A stretch of DNA of 64,000 bases, taken from positions 106,967 to 170,966 of the forward strand of contig JAWCQO010000001.1 of NCBI GenBank assembly GCA_038869735.1, read 5' to 3'. A model generated the notes under the pieces. The model searched no databases. It saw only the letters and a program-made list of their open reading frames with translations, and was not told the origin of the DNA. Below are positions 15,436-23,863 of this stretch, piece by piece; within the stretch, counting starts at the first letter, position 1, and every line of letters starts with the position of its first letter. A program made the translations under genes and the position numbers. Source of the DNA: Candidatus Anstonellales archaeon (GTDB lineage: Archaea; Micrarchaeota; Micrarchaeia; Anstonellales; CG1-02-47-40).

Positions 15436-16431
15436 TTGAAAAAAATAGTTCTTCAGATGCTACTCTCGCTGGTCATCCTTGCTTTAATTATGTATTTGGC
15501 GGATTTTGAAAAAGTTGCTCAGATTATTTATGAGGCCAATCTTTTCTATCTTGCAGTTGCTGTTGTATTCTACTTTTCCATAAATATTGTAATGGTATTT
15601 AGAATTGGGATGATTCTAGATTATCTGGGAGAAAAAACAGATTATCGGAGGATACTAACCTCTCATTTTGGAGGTATGCTTGCATCTGATTTTACTCCTG
15701 CTCGTGCGGGTTATCTGTTAACGGCTTTTTTGATTTCAAGAAATCAGGGGGTTGACTTAAATAAATCGCTCGTTTCTATTCTTGGCCCGCAGATGTTTGA
15801 CTTCATATTCAAATTTGTGGCTGGAGGAATTGGAATCTGGTACCTATCTACGTTCATTCTTACTTTTTGGCAAGGAACTAAATTAAATCTCATTATGGGG
15901 CTGGTCGTTCTTGGGGGCATGATTTTGTGTATATGGCTCTTGCTCTTTTCAAAGAAGTTTTTAGAGTTAATTTCATTTATAAGAAACCTTCCCGCAGGGA
16001 AGCATGCATACGAGACTCTTTTAAATATGCAGCAGAATTCGCATGCTATTTCTAGCCTAACACCGCAGATATTGGTCCTCTTGTTTGTTACGTGGGTTCT
16101 CAAAGCAATAGAATGGTGGTTTATCTCAATGGGACTTGGGATAGAGCCAAATATAAATTTCCCGCCTATAATATTTTGGGGTTTTATTCAACCAATAGTT
16201 ACTCTCTTGCAATTTATGCCATTTCCGACTATTGCCGGGGTAGGATTGGCTGAAGGTGGGGCATCTATTCTGCTTATGCAGTTTGGTGTGAGCTTTCCTC
16301 ACTCTGTTGCATTTACCTTGATGACTCGTTTTGTGATGGTAATGGTGGATATTATAGGTATTGGTGAGGTCTTGAGGTTAATTTTCAGAAATGAGAAGAA
16401 AATGAGTCAAATTAAAGCGCCTAAAATCTGA
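15436..16431 (+). CDS. UPF0104/AglD-type flippase-like membrane protein
   Basis: 331 residues with about eight membrane helices; the family (lysylphosphatidylglycerol synthase TM region, UPF0104) is seen from F.R...L....G..........S...S.FTPARAGY near residues 65-95 and GLAEGGAS near 270. Archaeal members take part in lipid-linked sugar transfer or flipping during protein glycosylation (AglD is the studied case). The likely start is TTG at 15436 with GGAG 9 bases upstream; no better in-frame ATG exists before Met9. The 3' end overlaps NMD3 by 11 bases, convergently. Confidence 0.85.
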   Translation: MKKIVLQMLLSLVILALIMYLADFEKVAQIIYEANLFYLAVAVVFYFSINIVMVFRIGMILDYLGEKTDYRRILTSHFGGMLASDFTPARAGYLLTAFLISRNQGVDLNKSLVSILGPQMFDFIFKFVAGGIGIWYLSTFILTFWQGTKLNLIMGLVVLGGMILCIWLLLFSKKFLELISFIRNLPAGKHAYETLLNMQQNSHAISSLTPQILVLLFVTWVLKAIEWWFISMGLGIEPNINFPPIIFWGFIQPIVTLLQFMPFPTIAGVGLAEGGASILLMQFGVSFPHSVAFTLMTRFVMVMVDIIGIGEVLRLIFRNEKKMSQIKAPKI

Positions 16432-17044
16432 TTCTAAAAGTTGAGCGGTATAGCCTTTTTCCGTCTTTTCTCTGCCCTGCTATTTTCTCTGTCCGTAAAT
16501 AAGAAAGACCAGATGCCTGGATTACACTCTGCGTCACTCTCTTGCTTCCGACGCAAAGGTTTATACCTTCTTTTAGCTTTATTTCGCGAGAAACAAACGT
16601 GATTGGAGCAAGTTGCTTCTTAAAAATAGAGGCATATTTCTGAACTTTAGCTGGATCGCCTCTAAGCTGGATTATAGCTTCGTGATAATGTCCAAGAGAT
16701 TTTGAACATGTGGGGCAGGTAGTTCTCGTATACTCAACAGCAACATTGTAAGAGCGCATAATCTTCGCGTCGCTCATATGTATGGATACAATTAAACTTG
16801 ATGTGTTCTTATCAAAATGAAATGATGAGGCTTGACCCTTGCTATTTTTTATGATTATTTCAGCTATATTGTGTGTCGTAGGGGGAACCCAGCCTCGGCC
16901 TTTTATTTTATTGCAGACTTTACAAAGAGGGATTTTGACAGAATCTGGTGGCAAAAAAGAGATAGGATAGCAGCTTGTGCAAAAATTTCCTGCAAACTCT
17001 GCCTGGGAGGATGACCTACCACACTTTGGGCATATTTTGTGCAT
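16421..17044 (-). CDS. NMD3 family ribosome biogenesis protein
   Basis: 207 residues. The N terminus has two zinc pairs, CPKCG...C..C and C.VC, as in NMD3, and a third CPTC (about 120-123) with LGHYHEAIIQLRG after it. Eukaryotic NMD3 exports and checks the 60S subunit; archaeal versions are shorter and presumably aid 50S maturation. The C-terminal SH3/OB-like part is short, ending LYRSTFRIRF. ATG at 17044. Confidence 0.88.
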   Translation of the reverse strand: MHKICPKCGRSSSQAEFAGNFCTSCYPISFLPPDSVKIPLCKVCNKIKGRGWVPPTTHNIAEIIIKNSKGQASSFHFDKNTSSLIVSIHMSDAKIMRSYNVAVEYTRTTCPTCSKSLGHYHEAIIQLRGDPAKVQKYASIFKKQLAPITFVSREIKLKEGINLCVGSKRVTQSVIQASGLSYLRTEKIAGQRKDGKRLYRSTFRIRF

Positions 17045-17101
17045 TTTAAAATTGATGATTAGTTAAATTATAAATATTTACATTGCTAAAAAGAAGGGGA
17101 G

Positions 17102-18886
17102 ATGATGGGTTCAGCTGAACGAGCGATTGGACTTACAAAGTATTTTGTTAGCTTGCCGCGAGCAAGAACGATTGGAGCGTACCTTATTTTGGTTGGTGCT
17201 CTCTTCGGGCTTATAGTTAGCATTTCAACTCAAAAAATTGCAGAAATAGAAATTATAGGAAGTGTCGGGATGGGTGTGTTTCTCATCTCTCTCCCGGCTT
17301 TCCTCTCAGCTTTTACAGTTTATCTAGTGTGTAGGTGGATACCTCTAAAGCGAGTGCTAGTTCTTTCACTTTTTGGAGCAATGAGCTATGGGGTATTTTA
17401 TGTAATAGGGATTTTGCTTTTAGAGAGTGGAGTTTCCTTTGGAGGGGAAGTGATTCTCGTAGGATTTGGGCTTATCTTTGTAATATGGTTTTTGATTGCA
17501 AAGCTTGTGTTTGGTCTTGGAAAGATTTCTTTTGTTTTTGCAACACTCCAGCTCTTTTATAACGCAATATTTCTTATGACTACCCACCTCATCTCCTTTG
17601 ACGAAGGCTGGATGCCGATCATCTTAAAGATGTATTTTTCATCATTACTGTTTTTGATTGCGCTATATTCTCTTTTTTTCGTATTGAATGCGCCTATGAA
17701 GAGAAACATTGGTGTAGATAGTACGCAAGCAATCTCTATGTTTGCAGCTCAATGGCTTGAAGGCGGAAAAGAGCTTGAAGAAACTTTTGAATCTATGGGG
17801 GAAGAAGTTGAGACATTATTGGGGACTATTGTGTTTAAGGGCTCAAAAAAAGAAACGGTTTTCCTGGTGCCGGGAGTGCATTTTGGACCTTTTGGAAATC
17901 TCGGCGGCAGTGAATTTTCAAAGTTGCTTGCAAATAGACTGGAAGGTGAGAACAGAGACGTGTTTGTATTTCATTCTCTCGTTACAAATGACATGAATCC
18001 TGTCTCATCGCGTGAAATTGAGAAGATAATCGCCTGTTTTGAGGGACAATATAAAAAAATGGAATTTTCGCCTGCGGTTGGGAACATTTGTAGAGGACGT
18101 GGCGGAAATTCACATGCCCTCTGCCTCAAAATAAACGACTTTGCATTTGTCGGATTTTCCAGAGCACCTCTTACGACTGAGGATGTAAATTTCGGGATTG
18201 GTAGAAGCTTGCAGATGCTTGCAAATAGATTTGTTAGGGAAGCTGTTTTAGTGGACCAACATAATTCTGAAACAGGAGACATAACTTCGGTTGAGCCGGG
18301 TTCTCACATCCAATTTGAAATGGAAGAGGCGCTTTTGGACGCTCTGGAAAAAAATAAAAGGATGGAGAGATTGGAACTTGGATGCGGTGCACAAAAACTT
18401 GAGTGCAAATCGGTAGGGGGAGGTGGGATAAAAACTGCTCTCTTTGGATTTGGAAAAAAGTTTTTTGCGTTAATTTTGTTAGACTCTAATGGAGTCGTTC
18501 CCTCTTTTAGAGATGAGGTAATAAGAGAGGTAAAAGAATGGGGAAAGAAGAAAAAAATGGAAGTAGAAGCCGAGATTTTTACTACAGATACTCATGAGGT
18601 GAATATTGTTCAGGGAGTCTTGAATCCTGTAGGAAAGAGGCGTGAAGAGGGTGAGGAAGTTATTTCTGCTATTGTTAATTGCCTAGAAGAAGCTAAAAGG
18701 AACATGGAAGGAGTAAGCGCGGGCGTTTCTGTGGACAGATTCACCACAACTGTATTGGGAGCGAAAGTCTCCACTGAAGTAGTTGCAACTATAAGTGCAG
18801 TAATTGCAATCGCAAGGATAGCTATACCTGTGATACTTATAGGCACCGTTATCTTGATTTTATGGAGCCTTACAAAAATTAAGTAA
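17102..18886 (+). CDS. DUF2070 archaeal membrane protein
   Basis: 594 residues: five to seven N-terminal membrane helices (about 20-200), a large soluble domain with the conserved VPGVHFGPFGNLGGS (about 258-272), a second His motif DQHNSET (about 385-391) and a final C-terminal membrane helix. This matches the archaeal DUF2070 family, whose function is unknown; the paired His motifs look like a metal-dependent enzyme site, which is inference. The start ATGATG at 17102 follows GAAGGGG. The glycosyltransferase gene follows about 20 bases later and is probably co-transcribed, hinting at an envelope or glycolipid role. Confidence 0.88.
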   Translation: MMGSAERAIGLTKYFVSLPRARTIGAYLILVGALFGLIVSISTQKIAEIEIIGSVGMGVFLISLPAFLSAFTVYLVCRWIPLKRVLVLSLFGAMSYGVFYVIGILLLESGVSFGGEVILVGFGLIFVIWFLIAKLVFGLGKISFVFATLQLFYNAIFLMTTHLISFDEGWMPIILKMYFSSLLFLIALYSLFFVLNAPMKRNIGVDSTQAISMFAAQWLEGGKELEETFESMGEEVETLLGTIVFKGSKKETVFLVPGVHFGPFGNLGGSEFSKLLANRLEGENRDVFVFHSLVTNDMNPVSSREIEKIIACFEGQYKKMEFSPAVGNICRGRGGNSHALCLKINDFAFVGFSRAPLTTEDVNFGIGRSLQMLANRFVREAVLVDQHNSETGDITSVEPGSHIQFEMEEALLDALEKNKRMERLELGCGAQKLECKSVGGGGIKTALFGFGKKFFALILLDSNGVVPSFRDEVIREVKEWGKKKKMEVEAEIFTTDTHEVNIVQGVLNPVGKRREEGEEVISAIVNCLEEAKRNMEGVSAGVSVDRFTTTVLGAKVSTEVVATISAVIAIARIAIPVILIGTVILILWSLTKIK

Positions 18887-18906
18887 AAGAAGTGAGAGGG
18901 GATTTT

Positions 18907-20034
18907 CTGAAGCTTGGATTTTTTACAGATACTTATCTTCCAAATAGAGACGGCGTAGTTAGGGTTATATTAAACACGAAGGAAGTTATTGAAAGAAAAG
19001 GACATAGAGTATACACGTTTGCACCTTATGGAAATGAAAAAACGAACGTCGATGAAGATAACGACGTATTTTACTATCATTCTGCAAGTTTTTTTCCCTA
19101 TCCAGATTACAGAGTTGCACTATTTCCGTTTTTTGCTTATAAGAGGGCACAGAAGGTTGGAGTGGAGATAGTGCATTCTCACGGCGTTGCAACGATGGGA
19201 ATTGCGGCTTTAAAGACTGCGCGCATGCTTAGGGTTGGGTCGGTTGCAACGTTCCACACTCTTTTGCCAAATGCTGCGCGTTACATAGGTGGAAGCTGGT
19301 TTCTTGAAGGCATAACCAAAAGAGCAATATGGAGATATTTGGAGTGGTATTATAGTCAGTTTGAGCGCGTTATATCTCCAACCAATTATACAAAAAAGAT
19401 CCTTCAAAAGCATGGAATAGAGGCTGTTGTCTTGCCAAGTGGTGTGGATACAGCAAGATTTACACCTAATAAAAAGTTAGGGGAAAGGATAAAAAAGAAA
19501 TGGGGAATTTGTGGCAAGAAAGTTGCTCTTTATCTTGGAAGAATTGCTCGAGAAAAAAGGTTGGAGATTTTTTTTGAGGCTGCAAGCAAAATAAACAAGG
19601 AATCTGAAATCTTTTTTGTTGTTGCAGGGAAGGGACCAGCTTTGGATTACTACAGGGCAATGGCAGAGAGGATGAACATCTCTGGAAAGGTTATTTTCAC
19701 AGGATTTGTTCCTGAGGACCAACTTTCGGCGTATTATAATGCAGCTGACGTGTTCATTATGCCATCATCCTTTGAGACACAGGGTTTAAGTGCTCTGGAA
19801 GCACTTGCTTGTGGGGTTCCGATATGTGTTGAGAGGGATTCTGCCACTGCAGAATTCGTCAAGAATGGAAAAAATGGGGGTTTGTTTTCAGATGCGGAAG
19901 AGTGTGCAGAGAGCATATTAAAGATTTCTACTCAAAAAATCAAGATGAAAGAATTTGCAAGAAAAACTGCGTTGGAATACTCAAACGAAAAAATGGTTGG
20001 AAAGCTCCTCGAGCTTTATAAGCAGCTCATCTGA
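18907..20034 (+). CDS. GT4 family glycosyltransferase, probable CTG start
   Basis: 375 residues of GT-B fold, GT4 family. The N-terminal KLGFFTDTYLPNRDGV is the classic first strand and Gly-rich loop. The C-terminal donor site has LGRIAREKR, then ETQGLSALEALACGVP with the EX7E-type glutamates. Members transfer hexoses to lipids (alpha-mannosyl or glucosyl-diacylglycerol synthases and similar). The start is unusual: a GTG at 18892 has no Shine-Dalgarno, whereas the CTG at 18907 gives the expected N terminus (M-K-L-G-F-F-T-D) and stands 5 bases after GAGGGG. It follows the DUF2070 gene closely. Confidence 0.88.
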   Translation: MKLGFFTDTYLPNRDGVVRVILNTKEVIERKGHRVYTFAPYGNEKTNVDEDNDVFYYHSASFFPYPDYRVALFPFFAYKRAQKVGVEIVHSHGVATMGIAALKTARMLRVGSVATFHTLLPNAARYIGGSWFLEGITKRAIWRYLEWYYSQFERVISPTNYTKKILQKHGIEAVVLPSGVDTARFTPNKKLGERIKKKWGICGKKVALYLGRIAREKRLEIFFEAASKINKESEIFFVVAGKGPALDYYRAMAERMNISGKVIFTGFVPEDQLSAYYNAADVFIMPSSFETQGLSALEALACGVPICVERDSATAEFVKNGKNGGLFSDAEECAESILKISTQKIKMKEFARKTALEYSNEKMVGKLLELYKQLI

Positions 20035-20048
20035 TTAAATACCTCAGA

Positions 20049-22601
20049 TTAGATAATTATTGAATCTATAAATGATGGCAACTGCTCAAGAGATATTAGA
20101 AAGAGTCTCTTTGAAGCAACTTCAAGTTTGATTCTTACTGCAAGTGGAGTTGTAGAGGTGAGTCGCTTAGAAAACTCTTCAAGCACTATTGAATTTTCAA
20201 AAAGGAGGATTGTTGGGTATTCGGAAATGGAGCATAGTGCGCGATAAGCAGATGAATCATCCTCAAAGAAGCAGATAGCGTATTCTCTTCCAGATATAGA
20301 AAATTTTACGTCTGCCTCTTCATTGCTTGTTGGTCTTGAAAATTTGATTGCTTTGGTTATAAGTACATCTCTAACGTGTCTGAATAGAGATAGATTCTTG
20401 AGGCTTCTTTTTGCTTCGGTTTCCCATCTTTTCAGACACCAGAAGCCTAGTACTTCTTTTACCTCGCCAGTACGGTTTTGGATTTGGAGCAAAATGCGCT
20501 CAAGATTGTAATCACCAATGATTATTGGACTGCCGTTATGCTTCAACTTCCTAAACCCGCTTTTGAGGTCTTCAAGTGAAAGTGGCATGTATCGCCATTG
20601 GTACGTTTTATTTACGGTATCAAAGAGCTCCAGTACTTGATCTTTCTTTATTGGAATCTTTATTTGTGATATTGGTGGAAATTCAGGTATATCTATAACA
20701 AGAAGCTGTTTTTCTGGCTTGCGGAGATAGGTGCCTATTGCAAAAAACAGAATAGTCAGCATTCCCATGAAGATGATTAGTGGATTTTCATAAAACTGCT
20801 TTTGAAGTATATACTCGATTTGAATAGATTTTTTAAAGCCGCCGTCGAACTCGAAGGTGAAGTTATGGGTACCGGGTGGAAGATTCGGAACATAATAGAG
20901 AAGAACGGTTGATGGTTGGATTTCTTTCTCAAATTTGCCATCCACCGAGACTTTTAGGCGCTGGAATGGTATTTTCTCCTCTTTGGATGATGTAAAGGAA
21001 AATGAGAAATTCCCGTTTTTAAAGTCTTGATTGGCTACATAGACAGAAAAGTCTTCTACCTCTACCTGCGCCTGAGCGTAAACTCGGTTCGTAGAATCAA
21101 CTACCCGGAGTATGTAAATTCCAGAAGGAAGAGAGGAGTCATAATCAAATGGAAGCGGTGATTGGAGATTGGTTAATCCTTCTTGTACTTGCTCAGATTT
21201 TATTACTTGTCCATCTTTTATTGTCTGAAGGAATAGCTTTCTTTGACCTCCCCCGGATTCTTTAAAATCGAGTATTAAACGAATCTTTTGCCCAGTCAGA
21301 TAGGTTGGCAAGAATGAGCTTCCTCCTTTTACATAGATGTTTGAATTTTGCTTCTTGCTTAATGCTAAATCAACTCGTCGGCTTATCTTTTGTCCGTCTG
21401 GCGATTCGCCTTCAAAGCGTATTATTGAGAAGATTTCTGATGGCAGAAGAGGGGGGGAGTAGATATAAACGGTATCAGAGGTTGAATTCTCGACCATAAG
21501 TTGCACTTCTGTTTTTGCCAAAACATTCTGCCATGCATAATTGGAGATTAGTCGAGAAATGTCCTCAGCTGCGGTTTCGCCGTTTCTTCGCCATCCTCCA
21601 TCGAGTGTTTGGGGTAGGAAGACGAAATAACTCGAGTTTAAGGCGAGTGCTGATATTGACCCATAAATTTTGGTTTTTGCGATCTGAGACGCGATTCGGG
21701 GTGCGACGCTGTATTGTGGGTCGAACAATCGAAAGTCCTCGTCAGATGGTGTCGGACGTTCAAATATAAATGGCAGGGAGGAAAGCAGTTCCTTTGACGA
21801 TACGATTGGAATGCCCTCATCATTAAGAATGCGGTCAAATGGAAGGCCTATATAAATAATTATTATCCCTTTTGAAAGGAGATCCTGATAAAAAAAACTG
21901 CTTTCAAATAATTTAGTGGGAAAATAACCAGTTGGTATTATTAGAACTGAGCGAGGCGGAAGTGACTTAAGTTGCGCATATGTAACATCATTGACGGATA
22001 TTTCGTTGAGAGTTAATAGCTCTTCTAGCTTTGACCTAAAGGTCTGGTAAGTTTCTGCTTGATGGCTCTTTGTTTGAAGAATAAAAACTTGTCTTGGAAG
22101 GGGATTTGGGAAAAATGTTGCAAGAATTTTTGCTGATGAAAGGTCCTTTTGATTATAGGAAATCTCGAAATAGGCTGTGTGAAATTGAGGGGTCTCGCCC
22201 CAATCAAGAATCTGAAAGTCTTTGACTTCGACATCAACCCAGGGAGTATACGGCGCTTTTTGTGGTGGCGGTGGCTGGTTTTGTGAAAATGAAAAGTAGA
22301 AAGCCGCCAAAAGAAGAAAAAAAGCAAATGCAGCTATGGGCAAAAGAATGGTTTTGATGGTGGGTGAAGTTTTAGGAGCTTCTTCTGCTTTTTTTTCATC
22401 TGCCTTTTGCGCAACCGGAACTTTTTTTTGGGGAGTGGAAAGAAAAGACGAAACGCGTTCAATCAGATTTTTTGATAATGGTGGCTTCTTCTGAACAAAT
22501 CTCTTTACATTCTCATATTTCTTTCTTATTGTAAAGATATATGCCTTTTTTGAAATGCGAAATTTGAGCGTTTCTTCATCCACCATAGGACCAGATCCCA
22601 T
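20049..22601 (-). CDS. Two-pass membrane protein with large outer domain (operon with VirB4-like ATPase)
   Basis: 850 residues, not recognised. A basic cytoplasmic N terminus (1-80, Lys/Pro/Glu-rich) is followed by one membrane helix (83-105), about 500 residues of beta-rich outer domain, a second helix (about 608-628) and a ~220-residue cytoplasmic C terminus. The first outer part (SVLIIPTGYFP ... GIIIIYIG) resembles a Rossmann-like or GATase-like fold such as DUF4350; the rest looks like beta-sandwich modules with N-glycosylation sequons. It is the last gene of the five-gene operon. By size and topology it could be the structural spanning part of a membrane machine. ATG at 22601, alternative at 22586. 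Confidence 0.72.
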   Translation of the reverse strand: MGSGPMVDEETLKFRISKKAYIFTIRKKYENVKRFVQKKPPLSKNLIERVSSFLSTPQKKVPVAQKADEKKAEEAPKTSPTIKTILLPIAAFAFFLLLAAFYFSFSQNQPPPPQKAPYTPWVDVEVKDFQILDWGETPQFHTAYFEISYNQKDLSSAKILATFFPNPLPRQVFILQTKSHQAETYQTFRSKLEELLTLNEISVNDVTYAQLKSLPPRSVLIIPTGYFPTKLFESSFFYQDLLSKGIIIIYIGLPFDRILNDEGIPIVSSKELLSSLPFIFERPTPSDEDFRLFDPQYSVAPRIASQIAKTKIYGSISALALNSSYFVFLPQTLDGGWRRNGETAAEDISRLISNYAWQNVLAKTEVQLMVENSTSDTVYIYSPPLLPSEIFSIIRFEGESPDGQKISRRVDLALSKKQNSNIYVKGGSSFLPTYLTGQKIRLILDFKESGGGQRKLFLQTIKDGQVIKSEQVQEGLTNLQSPLPFDYDSSLPSGIYILRVVDSTNRVYAQAQVEVEDFSVYVANQDFKNGNFSFSFTSSKEEKIPFQRLKVSVDGKFEKEIQPSTVLLYYVPNLPPGTHNFTFEFDGGFKKSIQIEYILQKQFYENPLIIFMGMLTILFFAIGTYLRKPEKQLLVIDIPEFPPISQIKIPIKKDQVLELFDTVNKTYQWRYMPLSLEDLKSGFRKLKHNGSPIIIGDYNLERILLQIQNRTGEVKEVLGFWCLKRWETEAKRSLKNLSLFRHVRDVLITKAIKFSRPTSNEEADVKFSISGREYAICFFEDDSSAYRALCSISEYPTILLFENSIVLEEFSKRLTSTTPLAVRIKLEVASKRLFLISLEQLPSFIDSIII

Positions 22602-22627
22602 CAGCCCAAGTTTAAAATTAAATCAAC

Positions 22628-23365
22628 TCATTCCTTGATTGCGAGGTAGCCTTCCAATACAAGCCTGTTTAACACTGCCTCTACCCGACTTTCTGGAACG
22701 CCGTAAGTTTTTGAAAATTCAGTTATGTTTATCTCTGAGTTGTGTTCGTGAATCCAATTTTGTATTTTTGATGCAAGAACTTCGTCAGAAATGGACTGGA
22801 ACTCTGCAAGCTTATTTGCAAGCTCATCTTTTGACACTTTTAGTTCATAGTTTTCCCGCGAAAGGAGAGTATTTGCCTCCTGTAGGTCTCGAACTCTCTT
22901 TTGAAGAGAAATAACCTCTGATTTTAGGCTGTCGTAGAGAGAGTAGAGTTTATCGTAATCGCTAGTAACGTATTCCTCCATTTCAGATAGAGCATTTTCC
23001 AGCATTTGGTATATCTTTCGATTGTCAATGCTATAGTTGGATCCCAACAGCGTAAGAAGATTGAGGAGATACTTTAACATATCAAGTTTTCTTTTTTTTG
23101 GACTCATTCCGGCTGTATAGGTGTAGAGAAGCTCTATTTTGTCTGGATGGAAGTAGGTTAGTGAAAACAAGAATGGGTTTTTGTGGATATCTCTACTCTC
23201 GACGTTTATTCCAATGATGGTTTCGTTTTCTTCTACCAACTTTAAAAACGAAAGTTGAGAAAGTGATTCAAAAACGTCTTTTTTGCTGCCTACCCTTGAA
23301 GCCTCTAAGAATATTCCGCTAACCTTTGGCGGAGTCGTTGCTTTTTGCTGTTTTTGTGGAGGCAG
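22628..23365 (-). CDS. Coiled-coil and winged-helix protein, probable CTG start
   Basis: 245 residues if started at CTG 23365. A TTG at 23239 would give 203 residues but has no Shine-Dalgarno and would discard a well-formed segment (PPKVSGIFLEASRVGSKKD). AGGTGA, 6 bases before the CTG, is formed with the TGA stop of the preceding gene. Domains: an N-terminal alpha/beta part with ETIIGINVES and a strand pair (about 50-95), a long coiled coil (about 125-205) and a C-terminal winged helix (INITEFSKTYGVPESRVEAV...). It has no signal peptide and is probably a cytoplasmic adaptor for the ATPase. Function unknown. Confidence 0.7.
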   Translation of the reverse strand: MPPQKQQKATTPPKVSGIFLEASRVGSKKDVFESLSQLSFLKLVEENETIIGINVESRDIHKNPFLFSLTYFHPDKIELLYTYTAGMSPKKRKLDMLKYLLNLLTLLGSNYSIDNRKIYQMLENALSEMEEYVTSDYDKLYSLYDSLKSEVISLQKRVRDLQEANTLLSRENYELKVSKDELANKLAEFQSISDEVLASKIQNWIHEHNSEINITEFSKTYGVPESRVEAVLNRLVLEGYLAIKE

Positions 23366-23371
23366 ATGATA

Positions 23372-23836
23372 TCACCTTTTTTTCTTTTTGATTTTTTTTG
23401 ATTTAGATTTAGTGGCAAGAATGGCTTGTTTAGACGTCTTTTTCTCTAAAGAAGGCTGCTCAGACAGAGACGGCGGTGGTTGAGGAGTCTCTTCAATTGC
23501 AGGAACGTATGAGGTAAGAGAAAACAGCACAAGAAAAGCTCCGATGAAGATAGATATAATAAAAGTTCCGAGGGACAGTGTCCCGCTAAGAAGAGAGAGA
23601 CCAACAAAGGCAATGAAGATGATGACTGCAAGGGCAATGTACTGAACCAGTGTCTTTTCAAATTTAGTCCTTCTTTTCTTATATTCTTCATACATCTCTT
23701 CGCTCACAATAAGTCTGTTATTTTTTGCGATTCCAAAAAAACGCTTTATTTTTCTTATTGAGCGTATCACTATGTCTTCCTTGACTGGATAGCCAACGCC
23801 TTCATTTCCTGACATTATGCAAATCCCTCTTTCCAT
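23372..23836 (-). CDS. Two-helix membrane protein of the VirB4-like operon
   Basis: 154 residues: a cytoplasmic N terminus (VKEDIVIRSIRKIKRFFGI), a charged helix KRRTKFEKTLVQY, two adjacent membrane helices (about 68-110) and a Pro/Ser/Lys-rich C-terminal tail ending KKIKKKKR. No family recognised. By analogy with small inner-membrane subunits of type IV-like machines it may anchor the ATPase, which is inference. ATG at 23836 has AGAGGTG 9 bases upstream; a second ATG at 23815 is possible. It lies 27 bases after the ATPase gene. Confidence 0.72.
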   Translation of the reverse strand: MERGICIMSGNEGVGYPVKEDIVIRSIRKIKRFFGIAKNNRLIVSEEMYEEYKKRRTKFEKTLVQYIALAVIIFIAFVGLSLLSGTLSLGTFIISIFIGAFLVLFSLTSYVPAIEETPQPPPSLSEQPSLEKKTSKQAILATKSKSKKIKKKKR

Positions 23837-23863
23837 ATCTCAAAACACCTCTTTTATGTGTGT

